From Streptomyces luteolus (GTDB lineage: Bacteria > Actinomycetota > Actinomycetes > Streptomycetales > Streptomycetaceae): a stretch of DNA of 64,000 bases. Position 1 is the first letter of the stretch, and the number at the start of each line of letters is the position of its first letter. A program made the translations under genes and the position numbers. This document shows positions 9,622 to 18,479 of this stretch, piece by piece. The notes below the pieces were generated by a model. It worked only from the letters and a program-made list of their open reading frames with translations, searched no databases and was not told where the DNA came from. The stretch lies in contig NZ_JASCIS010000006.1 in the NCBI RefSeq assembly GCF_029968015.1, forward strand, positions 62,001-126,000, in the 5' to 3' direction.

Positions 9622-11142
9622 TCAGCGGCAGCCGCAGTTGGCGACCGCGGCGGCGAGGCGGTCCAGGGTGGACTGGGCGGCCTTGGGGTCGCCGGTGCCG
9701 GAGGCGGTGAAGGCGAAGACGAGGAGGCGGCCGTCGGCGTCGACCACGCTGCCGGCGAGGGTGTTCACGCCGGTCAGGGTGCCCGTCTTGGCGCGGACCA
9801 GACCGGTGCCGGGGGCGCTGGCCTTGTCGTCGGCGTAACGATTGCGCAGGGTGCCGGTGAACCCGGCGACGGGCAGGCCGGTGAGGACGGGGCGCAGCTC
9901 GGCGTGGGCCGGGTCGGCGGCGCGGGCGAGCAGGGCGGTGAGGAGCCTCGCGCTCACCCGGTCCTCGCGGTCGAGGCCGCTGCCGTCGGCGAACTTGGCC
10001 TTGCCGAGGGGGAGTTCGAGCTTCTTCAGCTCCTTCTTGACGGCCTTGGCGGCGCCGTCGAAGCTCGCCGGTTCGTCGGCGGCGATGGCGGTCTGGCGCG
10101 CGAGGTGCTCGGCGATGTCGTTGTCGCTGTGCGTGAGCATGCGCTCGACCAGGGCGGCGAGCGGCGCGGACCGCACGGTGCCGATCGTCTTCGCGCCCTT
10201 GCCCGCCTTCTTCGAGCCCGGCTCGCCCTCGACGTCGATCTCGCGGTCGCGCAGCAGGTCGGCGAAGGTGCGGGCGGCGTCCCGGGCCGGCTCGGCGGTG
10301 CGCGGGGCGGGGCCGCTGGTGGAGTCGTCAAGGCGGCCCTCGTCGGCCATCAGGGGGCTGATGGGGGCGATGTTCTCGTTGGGGCCGATGGGGTGTTGGC
10401 CGGGTCCCGAGTACGCGGACGTGTCGTACGAGAGCTTGATCTTGTCCACGCCCTTGGTGCGCAGGGCGTGGGCGGTGGCGTCGGCGAGGGTGTGGAGGCT
10501 GGCGTTGCCCTGGTTGCCCTTGCGTGCGGTGAGGGTGGGGTCGCCGCCGCCGACGAGGGTGACGCGGTCCTTGTCGAGGACGGTGCGGGTGGCGATGCGG
10601 TGGTCGGGGCCGAGGGCCGAGAGGGCCGCCGCGGCGGTGGCGATCTTGATGGTCGAGGCGGGCGTGACGGCCTCGCCCGCCTTCGTGCCGTAGACCTCCT
10701 TGCCGGTGGCGGCGTCCACGACGGAGGCGGTGCGGGCGGTGCCGAGGGAGGGGTCCTTGAGGAGGGGGTCGAGTACGTCGGCGAGGGCGCGCCCGGTGGG
10801 GGCGGGGGCGCCGCCCGCGGGGGCGCCCAGTGCGATGAGTACGCCGGGGGCGCTCGGGGCGGCGTTCGGCTCGGCGTTGCCGTGATCTGCGCCACCGTCC
10901 CGGCCCTCGGCGTTGCTCAGGGCCCGCTCGGCCGTACGCTGACCGGAGTCCCATGGGCCGGCCGCGGTCACCGCCACGGCCGAGATCGCGAGGCCGACCG
11001 TGGCCGCGCACGCCGTGAGCTGCCAGGTGGTGAGCTTGCCGCGCCGCGGGGGTCCGGACGGCCGGAGGAGCGGAGACAGCTTCACGGGCCGCTGCGGACG
11101 TCGCAGCGAGGAGAGCCGACGCACCTTGAGCTCGGGCACCAC
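9622..11142 (-). CDS. dacB: D-alanyl-D-alanine carboxypeptidase/endopeptidase (PBP4 type)
   Basis: This serine peptidase trims peptidoglycan peptides outside the membrane. All three penicillin-binding motifs are present: STIK at 163-166 (nucleophile Ser163), SDN at 339-341 and KTG at 452-454. A signal anchor lies at about 41-61 after a long basic cytoplasmic tail, and a Pro/Ala linker follows. The insertion between the first and second motifs is typical of peptidase family S13. The start is GTG at 11142 with an AAAGGGG ribosome site. It is divergent from ppa. Confidence 0.94.
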   Translation of the reverse strand: MVPELKVRRLSSLRRPQRPVKLSPLLRPSGPPRRGKLTTWQLTACAATVGLAISAVAVTAAGPWDSGQRTAERALSNAEGRDGGADHGNAEPNAAPSAPGVLIALGAPAGGAPAPTGRALADVLDPLLKDPSLGTARTASVVDAATGKEVYGTKAGEAVTPASTIKIATAAAALSALGPDHRIATRTVLDKDRVTLVGGGDPTLTARKGNQGNASLHTLADATAHALRTKGVDKIKLSYDTSAYSGPGQHPIGPNENIAPISPLMADEGRLDDSTSGPAPRTAEPARDAARTFADLLRDREIDVEGEPGSKKAGKGAKTIGTVRSAPLAALVERMLTHSDNDIAEHLARQTAIAADEPASFDGAAKAVKKELKKLELPLGKAKFADGSGLDREDRVSARLLTALLARAADPAHAELRPVLTGLPVAGFTGTLRNRYADDKASAPGTGLVRAKTGTLTGVNTLAGSVVDADGRLLVFAFTASGTGDPKAAQSTLDRLAAAVANCGCR

Positions 11143-11340
11143 GACCAGCCCCTTTCGCGATCACCTGCCTGCGTGAGGGACACTTAATCACTGCGTCTTG
11201 CCGCGGGATCGCACCGCGGTGGGTCCGGCCACATAAAACGGCCGGAGTTGGTGCCCGCGGAGTAGCCGCTGTCCGCAGCGGCGTCCCACGGGAGGACGCA
11301 GCATCGCCCGTTGTTTGTGTTGATCATGGAGGAGCATCCG

Positions 11341-11832
11341 GTGGAGTTCGACGTCACGATCGAGATTCCGAAGGGTTCGCGGAACAAGTACGAGGTGGAC
11401 CACGAGACCGGTCGTATCCGTCTGGACCGTCGCCTGTTCACCTCGACCAGCTACCCGGCCGACTACGGCTTCGTCGAGGACACCCTCGGCGAGGACGGTG
11501 ACCCGCTGGACGCCCTGGTCATCCTGGACGAGCCGACCTTTCCCGGCTGCCTCATCAAGTGCCGCGCCATCGGCATGTTCCGCATGACGGACGAGGCGGG
11601 CGGCGACGACAAGCTGCTCTGCGTGCCGGCCTCCGACCCGCGTGTGGAGCACCTGCGGGACATCCACCACGTCTCCGAGTTCGACCGCCTGGAGATCCAG
11701 CACTTCTTCGAGGTCTACAAGGACCTGGAGCCCGGCAAGTCCGTCGAGGGCGCCAACTGGGTCGGCCGCACCGAGGCCGAGACCGAGATCGAGCGTTCGT
11801 ACAAGCGCTTCGAGGAGCAGGGCGGTCACTGA
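11341..11832 (+). CDS. ppa: Inorganic pyrophosphatase, family I
   Basis: Ppa hydrolyses pyrophosphate and so drives biosynthetic reactions. The 163-residue sequence starts [20 protein letters not shown]. It contains the metal site signature [10 protein letters not shown] near residue 52 and [12 protein letters not shown] and [10 protein letters not shown] further on. The GTG at 11341 is right because GGAGGAG (11328-11334) lies six bases upstream; the ATG at 11326 overlaps this ribosome site. A strong hairpin follows the stop codon. Confidence 0.97.
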   Translation: MEFDVTIEIPKGSRNKYEVDHETGRIRLDRRLFTSTSYPADYGFVEDTLGEDGDPLDALVILDEPTFPGCLIKCRAIGMFRMTDEAGGDDKLLCVPASDPRVEHLRDIHHVSEFDRLEIQHFFEVYKDLEPGKSVEGANWVGRTEAETEIERSYKRFEEQGGH

Positions 11833-11853
11833 CCTCCGGCCCCGCACAGCCGC

Positions 11854-11900
11854 CGAAGAGGCCGCGCGCACCCCTTGAGGGGGTCCGCGCGGCCTCTTCG
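11854..11900 (+). terminator. Hairpin terminator after ppa
   Basis: The 15-base arms CGAAGAGGCCGCGCG (11854-11868) and its exact complement (11886-11900) flank a 17-base loop. It lies 22 bases after the ppa stop. There is no U run, but GC-rich hairpins of this kind commonly end transcripts in Streptomyces. Confidence 0.85.
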
Positions 11901-11997
11901 CGTGTCCATGCTCATACTGGCCTTATCGGAGGTGCGTACGAGGGCCGCAAGTGCTGCCAACGGCTCGTCGGCCCAGGGAAAGCAGAAGGTGAAGAAG

Positions 11998-13656
11998 GTG
12001 GCTGACACCGCGGAGGAGGAAGACCGCAAACCGCAGTCGGACGAGGCGCACAGCGCGTTCTCTCCGGTCGGTGGTGTGGACACTCCCGCAGTGCCGGAGG
12101 ACGAGCATCCGACCTCCGAGTTCACCATCCCGAACGGGCTGAGGATTCCGCACGCTCCGGAGGACACGGAGACGTCGGCGTTCAAGCCGCCGCCCCACTA
12201 CGAGGCGCGGGGCTCGACCGCGTTCACGCCGCCCTCGGGCATCCCCACGGTCAGGCTGACCAAGGAGGCACCCTGGCAGGACCGGATGCGCACGATGCTG
12301 CGCACCCCGGTGGCCGACCGGCCCGCGCCGGAGGCGACGCAGAAGCACGAGGACGAGTCGGGGCCAGCGGTCCCGCGCGTGCTCGACCTGACCCTGCGTA
12401 TCGGCGAGTTGCTGCTCGCGGGCGGTGAGGGCGCCGAGGACGTCGAGGCGGCGATGTTCGCCGTGACCCGTTCGTACGGCCTGGACCGCTGCGAGCCGAC
12501 CGTCACGTTCACGCTGCTCTCCATCTCGCACCAGCCGTCCCTGGTCGACGACCCGGTGACGTCCTCGCGCACGGTGCGCCGGCGCGGCACCGACTACACC
12601 CGGCTGGCGGCCGTGTACCGGCTCGTCGACGACATCGGCTCCGGGGACATCGAGGTGTCCCTGGAGGAGGCCTACCGGCGCCTCGCGGAGATCCGCCGCA
12701 ACCGGCACCCGTACCCCGGCTGGGCACTCACCGCGGCGGCCGGGCTGCTCGCGGGTGCGGCGGCGACGCTGGTCGGCGGCACGGTCGTGGTGTTCATCGC
12801 CGCGGCGATCGGCGCGATGCTGGGCGACCGGCTCGCCTGGCTGTGCGCCGGCCGCGGACTGCCGGAGTTCTACCAGTTCATCGCCGCCGCGATGCCGCCC
12901 GGCGCGATGGGCGTCGCGATCAGCCTCCTGGACCTGCCGGACGTACGGGCCTCCGCGGTGATCACCGGTGGCCTCTTCGCGCTGATCCCGGGGCGGGCCC
13001 TGGTCGCGGGCGTGCAGGACGGCCTGACCGGCTACTACATCACCGCGGCCGCCCGCCTCCTGGAGGTCGGGTACCTGGTCGTCGGCATCGTGATCGGCGT
13101 GCTCACGGTGCTCTATCTGGGCGTACGGCTCAACGCGGGGCTGAACCCGGAGACGACGGTCCACAGCGTGAACCAGCCGCCGATCCAGATCCTGGCGGCG
13201 ATGGCGCTGTCGCTCGCGTTCGCGGTGCTGCTGCAGCAGGAGCGGTCGACGGTGCTGCTCGTGACGCTCAACGGCGGCGTGGCCTGGGTCATCTACGGGG
13301 CGATGGCCAACGCGGGCCACCTGTCGCCGGTGGCCGCCACGGCGGTCGCGGCGGGTCTGGTCGGCCTGTTCGGCCAGCTGCTCTCGCGCTACCGCTTCGC
13401 TTCGGCGCTGCCGTACGTCACCGCGGCGATCGGGCCGCTGCTGCCGGGTAGTTCGACGTACTTCGGGCTGCTCAACATCGCGCAGAACGAGCTGAACGCG
13501 GGCCTCGCGCAGCTGTCCAAGGCGGCGGCGCTCGCGCTTGCCATCGCGATCGGCGTGAACCTGGGCGGCGAGCTGGCCCGGCTGTTCCTGAAGGTGCCCG
13601 GCGGCGAGGGCCTGGTCGGCGGGCGCAAGTCGGCGAAGCGTACGCGCGGCTTCTGA
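11998..13656 (+). CDS. Threonine/serine exporter family membrane protein (ThrE type)
   Basis: The product combines the ThrE N-terminal domain (DUF1212: LDLTLRIGELLLAGGEGAEDVEAAM, then PGWALTAAAGLLAGAAATLVGG) with a second membrane half (IQILAAMALSLAFAVLLQQER onward), giving about ten hydrophobic segments. Family members export threonine and serine. The first 110 residues are hydrophilic and poorly conserved. The start is uncertain: 11875 would begin inside the ppa terminator and is rejected; GTG at 11932 or 11989 and ATG at 11908 are alternatives. I prefer GTG at 11998 (MADTAEEEDRKP, 552 residues), which has an AGAAGG-like site. Confidence 0.85.
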   Translation: MADTAEEEDRKPQSDEAHSAFSPVGGVDTPAVPEDEHPTSEFTIPNGLRIPHAPEDTETSAFKPPPHYEARGSTAFTPPSGIPTVRLTKEAPWQDRMRTMLRTPVADRPAPEATQKHEDESGPAVPRVLDLTLRIGELLLAGGEGAEDVEAAMFAVTRSYGLDRCEPTVTFTLLSISHQPSLVDDPVTSSRTVRRRGTDYTRLAAVYRLVDDIGSGDIEVSLEEAYRRLAEIRRNRHPYPGWALTAAAGLLAGAAATLVGGTVVVFIAAAIGAMLGDRLAWLCAGRGLPEFYQFIAAAMPPGAMGVAISLLDLPDVRASAVITGGLFALIPGRALVAGVQDGLTGYYITAAARLLEVGYLVVGIVIGVLTVLYLGVRLNAGLNPETTVHSVNQPPIQILAAMALSLAFAVLLQQERSTVLLVTLNGGVAWVIYGAMANAGHLSPVAATAVAAGLVGLFGQLLSRYRFASALPYVTAAIGPLLPGSSTYFGLLNIAQNELNAGLAQLSKAAALALAIAIGVNLGGELARLFLKVPGGEGLVGGRKSAKRTRGF

Positions 13657-13678
13657 GCGCGCGGTCCTGATACACGAG

Positions 13679-13713
13679 GAGGGGCGGCCGTACGTGGTGT
13701 ACGGCCGCCCCTC
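13679..13713. terminator. Bidirectional hairpin terminator
   Basis: A perfect 15-bp stem (13679-13693 with 13699-13713) with a five-base loop GTGGT lies between the convergent exporter and DedA genes. Its symmetry and place fit termination in both directions. Confidence 0.9.
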
Positions 13714-13730
13714 CGGGCGTCGGCGTGCGG

Positions 13731-14618
13731 TCAGCGCTTGGCGTGGCGGCCGCGCTGGGGCGGCTCGGGGTGGCCCTGCTGACCCTGGTGCGGCTGGTGC
13801 GGCTGGCCCTGGTGCGGGGCCTGGTGCGGCTGGCCTTGGTACGGCTGGTGCGGCTGGTTCTGGTGGGGCCGGTGCGCGTGCAGCTGCTGGGTGGGGTGGT
13901 CCACGCCCGGCGCCTGGGCACTCTGGGGGTTCTGGGTGCTCTGGGTGTTCTGGGCGTTCTGGGCGTTCTGGGTGGGGGCCTCGGCCGCGGCCTTCTTGCT
14001 CTTGGAGCGGGCCCGCAGGAACTCGACGATGATCGGCACGACCGAGATCAGGACGATCAGGATCAGGATCGGCTCGATGTTCTTGCGCACGAAATCGATC
14101 TGGCCGAGCCACGCACCGAGCAGCGTGACGCCCGCGCCCCACAGGACGCCGCCGAGGATGTTGTACGTGATGAACGAGCGGTAGTTCATCCGGGAGACGC
14201 CCGCGATGATCGGCGTGAACGTCCGCACGATCGGCACGAAGCGGGCCAGGACCAGCGACTTCGGCCCGTACTTCTCGAAGAACTCGTGCGCCTTCGTCAC
14301 GTTCTCCTGCTTGAACAGGCGGGAGTCCGGGCGGTTGAAGAGCGCGGGTCCGACCTTGCGGCCGAAGAGGTACCCCGCCTGGTCCCCGAGGATCGCCGCC
14401 ACGCACACCAGCGTGCACACCAGCCACAGCGGGTGGTCGAGCACATTCGCCGTCACCAGCATGCCCGTGGTGAACAGCAGGGAGTCACCCGGCAGGAAGA
14501 AGCCGATCAGCAGTCCGGACTCGGCGAACACGATGATCAGCAGGCCGATGAGCCCGAACTTGTTCAGCAGAAGTTCCGGATCGAGCCAGCTTGGTCCGAG
14601 CGCAAGCGTCGTCATCAC
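13731..14618 (-). CDS. DedA family membrane protein
   Basis: DedA proteins are multi-pass membrane proteins, and some act as phospholipid scramblases or flippases. The 295-residue sequence has the family hallmarks FAESGLLIGFFLPGDSLLF (residues about 30-48) and FVPIVRTFTPIIAGVSRMNYRSF near 128. The last 90 residues are a low-complexity cytoplasmic tail, first Asn/Gln/Ser rich, then His/Gln/Pro rich, ending RGRHAKR. The His-rich part could bind metal, which is speculation. GTG at 14618 is chosen because AGGAG lies ten bases upstream. Confidence 0.9.
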   Translation of the reverse strand: MMTTLALGPSWLDPELLLNKFGLIGLLIIVFAESGLLIGFFLPGDSLLFTTGMLVTANVLDHPLWLVCTLVCVAAILGDQAGYLFGRKVGPALFNRPDSRLFKQENVTKAHEFFEKYGPKSLVLARFVPIVRTFTPIIAGVSRMNYRSFITYNILGGVLWGAGVTLLGAWLGQIDFVRKNIEPILILIVLISVVPIIVEFLRARSKSKKAAAEAPTQNAQNAQNTQSTQNPQSAQAPGVDHPTQQLHAHRPHQNQPHQPYQGQPHQAPHQGQPHQPHQGQQGHPEPPQRGRHAKR

Positions 14619-14805
14619 GGGTCCGGGCTCCTGAGGGGTGTCGGTGAAGAGAGAAAAGCCGAGTCACTCGGCCTGGGTGGCCGTTCAAAGTTACCAACGC
14701 CAGGAGCGGAGACCAGGTTCCACCGGATGTCCCGGGATGCAGCGGCCCCGTATCAGGGCAAAGCTGGGCATGCGACCGACAACGCAGCGGCAAAGGCGGA
14801 GAAAC

Positions 14806-15174
14806 ATGGGCATCAACGACTTCGGCGGCGGTCAGACGCCAGATGCGGATGTACTGGTCGTCACGACCAACGACGTGCCCGGCTACCAGGTGCAGAAGGT
14901 CGTCGGCGAGGTCTTCGGCCTCACCGTCAGGTCCCGGCACCTCGGCAGCCAGATCGGCGCGGGCCTCAAGTCGATGGTCGGCGGCGAGCTCAAGGGCCTC
15001 ACGAAGACGCTCGTCGAGACCCGCAACCAGGCCATGGAGCGCCTCGTCGACCAGGCACGCGCGCGTGGTGCCAACGCGATCCTCATGTTCCGGTTCGACG
15101 TGACCGAGGCGATGGAGGGAGCCGCGGAGGTGTGTGCGTACGGCACGGCCGTGGTGATCGTGCCGCACGCCTGA
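14806..15174 (+). CDS. YbjQ family heavy-metal-binding domain protein
   Basis: The 122-residue product is a complete YbjQ (UPF0145) domain. VVTTNDVPGYQVQKVVGEVFG begins at about residue 15, followed by an ETRNQAMERLVDQARARGANAI helix and a beta-rich end. The family forms a pentameric barrel with no settled function. The ATG at 14806 follows GGCGGAGAAAC, and the longer upstream frame is not conserved. It ends ten bases from the convergent tipA gene. Confidence 0.88.
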   Translation: MGINDFGGGQTPDADVLVVTTNDVPGYQVQKVVGEVFGLTVRSRHLGSQIGAGLKSMVGGELKGLTKTLVETRNQAMERLVDQARARGANAILMFRFDVTEAMEGAAEVCAYGTAVVIVPHA

Positions 15175-15183
15175 GGAACACCG

Positions 15184-15942
15184 TCACGCGTGCCGGATCG
15201 CGTTCGCCAGGATCGCCTCGCGCTGGTAGGCGGCGAGCCCCGGCCTCGCCTTGTCGATGTTGACGGTGAAGCGCTGGTCGGCGACGTACATCTCGCCGAG
15301 GCAACTGTGCATCTCGTGCGAGCAGTCGTAGTGGTTGCGGGAGATCCACCGCCGGTGGGCCTCGGCGGCGTCCATCGCCTCCTCGGACTCCGGGGCGGCG
15401 CCCGCCTCCATCAGCTCCACGAAGCGCCGCGTGACCTCGTCGCCCTCGCGCTGGATGCGCAGCCAGTCCTCCTTGGTGTACGAGGCCGCGCGGCGCTGCG
15501 ACTGCGCGTACGCGTCCGTGTTGCCCCAGCGCTGCTCGACCTCCTCCTCGTACTGGTCGGGGTCGAAGTCGCCGAAGACCTCGAACTTCTCCTCGGGCGT
15601 GAGGTTGATGCCCATCTTCTTCGCCTCCATGGCGGTCTCGACGGCGGCGGCCATCTCCTGCAGCCGGGTGATCCGGTCGGTCAGCAAGCGGTGCTGTCTG
15701 CGCAGGTGCTCGCGCGGGTCCGCGTCCGGGTCGTCCAGGAGTGCCGCCACCTCGTCGAGCGGGAAGCCCAGCTCCCGGTAGAACAGGATCTGCTGCAGCC
15801 GGTCCAGGTCCGCGTCGCTGTAGCGCCGGTGGCCGGCGCGGTTGCGTTCGCTGGGGACCAGCAGGCCGATCTCGTCGTAGTGGTGCAGCGTGCGCACCGT
15901 GACGCCCGCGAAAGCCGCGACCTGTCCCACCGCGTAGCTCAT
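15184..15942 (-). CDS. tipA: TipA-type MerR regulator
   Basis: This 252-residue protein has a MerR winged helix (VGQVAAFAGVTVRTLHHYDEIGLL, 5-28), the long dimerisation helix (about 75-110), and the TipAS antibiotic-recognition domain (MGINLTPEEKFEVFGDFD onward). Its C-terminal part HYDCSHEMHSCLGEMYV has cysteines where TipA covalently captures thiopeptides such as thiostrepton. In S. lividans TipAL activates its own promoter when drug binds. The start at 15942 has GGAAGGAG upstream. An internal start that yields only the recognition domain is known for the family and may exist here at the MGINL methionine. Confidence 0.95.
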   Translation of the reverse strand: MSYAVGQVAAFAGVTVRTLHHYDEIGLLVPSERNRAGHRRYSDADLDRLQQILFYRELGFPLDEVAALLDDPDADPREHLRRQHRLLTDRITRLQEMAAAVETAMEAKKMGINLTPEEKFEVFGDFDPDQYEEEVEQRWGNTDAYAQSQRRAASYTKEDWLRIQREGDEVTRRFVELMEAGAAPESEEAMDAAEAHRRWISRNHYDCSHEMHSCLGEMYVADQRFTVNIDKARPGLAAYQREAILANAIRHA

Positions 15943-15982
15943 CGCCGCCCGCTCCTTCCGGTGTGTTCTCGGTACGTCACTC

Positions 15983-16014
15983 ACCTTGCGGCCTCACGCC
16001 ACGTGAGGTGCAAG
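15983..16014 (-). promoter_or_regulatory. Autoregulated tipA promoter and operator
   Basis: On the minus strand a -35 box TTGCAC (16013-16008) and a -10-like box CAAGGT (15988-15983) are separated by exactly 19 bases, the overlong spacer typical of MerR-activated promoters. The spacer holds the inverted repeat CCTCACG/CGTGAGG (15992-15998, 16002-16008), with a wider CTTGC/GCAAG pair outside. It matches the remembered ptipA layout closely. The start codon is about 40 bases downstream. Confidence 0.88.
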
Positions 16015-16139
16015 CCGGAATCGCACCCGGATCGCGGGGCCGTCCACGGGTGGCCCGCCCAACAGGCTTATGCCCCGTTTGCCCCGTTATCGTGAGCCCG
16101 CGTACCCGCACCCCCGTCCCGTACGAGAGAGGCGCCGCG

Positions 16140-17573
16140 ATGTCCCTGCACCAGGGCAGCAGTCAGGAGCCGGAAGCGGAAGCGGACGACGAGCTGCGCG
16201 AGCTCGCCCTGAACCCGTTCTTCGGGCAGGCGAACCCGGTCGGCGGCATGACCGCGGCGCCGCCCAGGCACGTCCTCCCGGACGGGCCGCTGCCGCCGAC
16301 GACCGCGTACCAACTGGTCCGCGACGAGCTGATGCTGGACGGCAACGCGCGCCTGAACCTCGCCACGTTCGTCACCACCTGGATGGAACCGCAGGCCGGG
16401 GTCCTGATGGCGGAGTGCCGGGACAAGAACATGATCGACAAGGACGAGTACCCGCGCACCGCCGAGCTGGAGCGGCGCTGCGTGGCGATGCTCGCCGACC
16501 TGTGGCACGCGCCGGACCGGGACGCGGCGGTGGGCTGCTCGACGACCGGGTCCAGCGAGGCCTGCATGCTCGCGGGGATGGCGCTCAAGCGCCGCTGGAT
16601 GAAGCGGAACGCCGACCGCTACCCCGCGCGGGAGGCCAGGCCGAACCTGGTGATGGGCGTCAACGTGCAGGTCTGCTGGGACAAGTTCTGCAACTTCTGG
16701 GAGGTGGAGGCCCGCCAGGTGCCCATGGAGGGCGACCGCTTCCACCTGGACCCGCGGGCCGCCGCCGAGCTGTGCGACGAGAACACCATCGGCGTCGTGG
16801 CGGTGCTCGGCTCCACGTTCGACGGTTCGTACGAGCCCGTGGCCGGACTCTGCGCCGAGCTCGACGCGTTGCAGGAGCGGACGGGCCTGGACATCCCCGT
16901 GCACGTGGACGGGGCGTCGGGCGCCATGGTCGCGCCGTTCCTCGACCCGGACCTGGAGTGGGACTTCCGGCTGCCGCGGGTGGCGTCGATCAACACGTCC
17001 GGGCACAAGTACGGGCTCGTCTACCCGGGCGTCGGCTGGGCGCTGTGGCGGTCGGCGGAGGAGCTGCCCGAGGAGCTGGTGTTCCGGGTGAACTATCTGG
17101 GCGGGGAGATGCCCACGTTCGCCCTGAACTTCTCCCGGCCGGGCGCGCAGGTGGTCGCGCAGTACTACACGTTCCTGCGGCTCGGCCGGGAGGGCTACCA
17201 GGCCGTCCAGCAGGCCTCACGGGACGTCGCGTGCGGGCTCGCGGAACGGATCGAGGCGCTCGGGGACTTCCGACTCCTCACGCGGGGCGACCAGTTGCCG
17301 GTGTTCGCGTTCACGACGGCGCCGGAGGTGACGGCGTACGACGTCTTCGACGTGTCGCGGCGCCTTCGCGAGCGGGGGTGGCTCGTGCCCGCGTACACCT
17401 TTCCCGCGAACCGGGAGGATCTCTCGGTGCTGCGGGTGGTGTGCCGCAACGGGTTCTCGGCGGATCTGGCGGGGTTGCTGCTCTCGGATCTGCGGAGGCT
17501 GCTGCCGGAGCTGCGGGCACAGCCGGGGCCTGCGGCCCCGGGGCCCGCGCAGGTTACTGCCTTCCACCACTAG
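16140..17573 (+). CDS. gadB: Glutamate decarboxylase
   Basis: This PLP enzyme converts glutamate to GABA with consumption of a proton, linked to acid resistance and GABA metabolism. The 477 residues include NLATFVTTWMEP, the GCSTTGSSEACMLAGMA cofactor loop, HVDGASGAMVAPF (Asp contacts PLP) and the PLP lysine in SINTSGHKYGLVYPGVGW, all family-diagnostic. Length is normal for group II bacterial GAD. The ATG at 16140 follows a GAGAGG site. It is divergent from tipA. No antiporter gene is adjacent, so an acid-resistance role is not shown by context. Confidence 0.95.
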   Translation: MSLHQGSSQEPEAEADDELRELALNPFFGQANPVGGMTAAPPRHVLPDGPLPPTTAYQLVRDELMLDGNARLNLATFVTTWMEPQAGVLMAECRDKNMIDKDEYPRTAELERRCVAMLADLWHAPDRDAAVGCSTTGSSEACMLAGMALKRRWMKRNADRYPAREARPNLVMGVNVQVCWDKFCNFWEVEARQVPMEGDRFHLDPRAAAELCDENTIGVVAVLGSTFDGSYEPVAGLCAELDALQERTGLDIPVHVDGASGAMVAPFLDPDLEWDFRLPRVASINTSGHKYGLVYPGVGWALWRSAEELPEELVFRVNYLGGEMPTFALNFSRPGAQVVAQYYTFLRLGREGYQAVQQASRDVACGLAERIEALGDFRLLTRGDQLPVFAFTTAPEVTAYDVFDVSRRLRERGWLVPAYTFPANREDLSVLRVVCRNGFSADLAGLLLSDLRRLLPELRAQPGPAAPGPAQVTAFHH

Positions 17574-17644
17574 GGGCGTTGATCCCCTACCCGCCCCTTC
17601 CCGAAAGCCTGCGGCGCCGTGTGTCGTTCGGCTGCCGCGCCGTC

Positions 17645-17685
17645 GTGGCTGGTCGCGCAGTTCCCCGCGCCCCTTAAAAGCAGCC
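17645..17685. repeat. Dispersed Streptomyces intergenic repeat
   Basis: The stretch CTGGTCGCGCAGTTCCCCGC and the following GCGCCCCTTAAAAG resemble a short interspersed sequence that I remember as common between Streptomyces genes. It lies in the convergent spacer between gadB and the ABC permease gene. The usual second half, a GC hairpin, looks incomplete. Confidence 0.6.
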
Positions 17686-17687
17686 CC

Positions 17688-18479
17688 TCACCGGCTCAAG
17701 CGGGTGAACCTCCGTACCGCCAGTGGGAAGAACACCCCGATCAGCAGCAACGGCCAGAGCACCGCCAGGAGTTGGGCGTGCTCGTACGCCCAGGACGCCG
17801 ACGTCACGCCGCCCTCGTTGCCGAAGAGATCCCGTACCGCCGTGGCGGTCGCCGACATCGGGTTCCACTCGACCGTCGCGCCCAGCCAGCCCGGCATCGA
17901 CTCCGGCGTCGCGAAGGCGTTGGAGAGGAAGCCGATCGGCCAGACCAGGATCTGCACGGCCATCACCAGCTCCGGCTTGCCCGCGACCATGGCCAGGTGG
18001 ATGCCGAGCCAGAGCATCGCGAACCGGAACAGCAGCAACAGCCCCACCGCGCCCAGGAACGCCGCGAACGAGCCGTGCCAGCGCCAGCCGACCGCGAGCC
18101 CGACCCCGATGAGCACCGCCAGGGAGAGCGCGGACTGCAGCATGTCGGCCGCCGCACGCCCCACCAGGACCGCCCCGTCGAACATCGGCATGGACCGGAA
18201 GCGGTCGATGACGCCCTTCTCCAGGTCCTGGGTGACCGCGACCATCGTGGCGTCCAGGCCGAACGCCATGGTCAGGGCGAACATGCCGGGCACGAGGTAC
18301 TCCCGGTAGTCGCCCTCGACGCCCGCGCCGCCGCCGATCAGAAAGCCGAACATCAGGAGGAGCATCACCGGGAAGGCCAGGCCGACCACGATCTGCACGG
18401 GCTGCCGCGCCCAGTGGGCGAGTTCGCGCCGGGTCATGGTCCAGGAGTCGGTGAACGCCCAGGTGAACGTCGTACTCAT
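17688..18479 (-). CDS. ABC-2 type exporter permease (DrrB-like)
   Basis: The 263-residue membrane protein starts [26 protein letters not shown]. It has six hydrophobic segments (about 30-50, 62-82, 110-135, 142-165, 175-200, 230-252). The [15 protein letters not shown] and [21 protein letters not shown] stretches fit the ABC-2 family. It is translationally coupled to the ATPase gene (ATGA overlap at 18476-18479). Together they should form a daunorubicin-resistance-type exporter of lipophilic compounds. A PadR-type dyad lies before the operon, so expression is probably drug-inducible. Confidence 0.92.
   Translation of the reverse strand: MSTTFTWAFTDSWTMTRRELAHWARQPVQIVVGLAFPVMLLLMFGFLIGGGAGVEGDYREYLVPGMFALTMAFGLDATMVAVTQDLEKGVIDRFRSMPMFDGAVLVGRAAADMLQSALSLAVLIGVGLAVGWRWHGSFAAFLGAVGLLLLFRFAMLWLGIHLAMVAGKPELVMAVQILVWPIGFLSNAFATPESMPGWLGATVEWNPMSATATAVRDLFGNEGGVTSASWAYEHAQLLAVLWPLLLIGVFFPLAVRRFTRLSR

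Noticed and set aside
11875..13656. A longer ThrE-type gene starting at 11875
   Set aside because: The start would lie inside the loop of the ppa terminator hairpin and the added residues are not protein-like.
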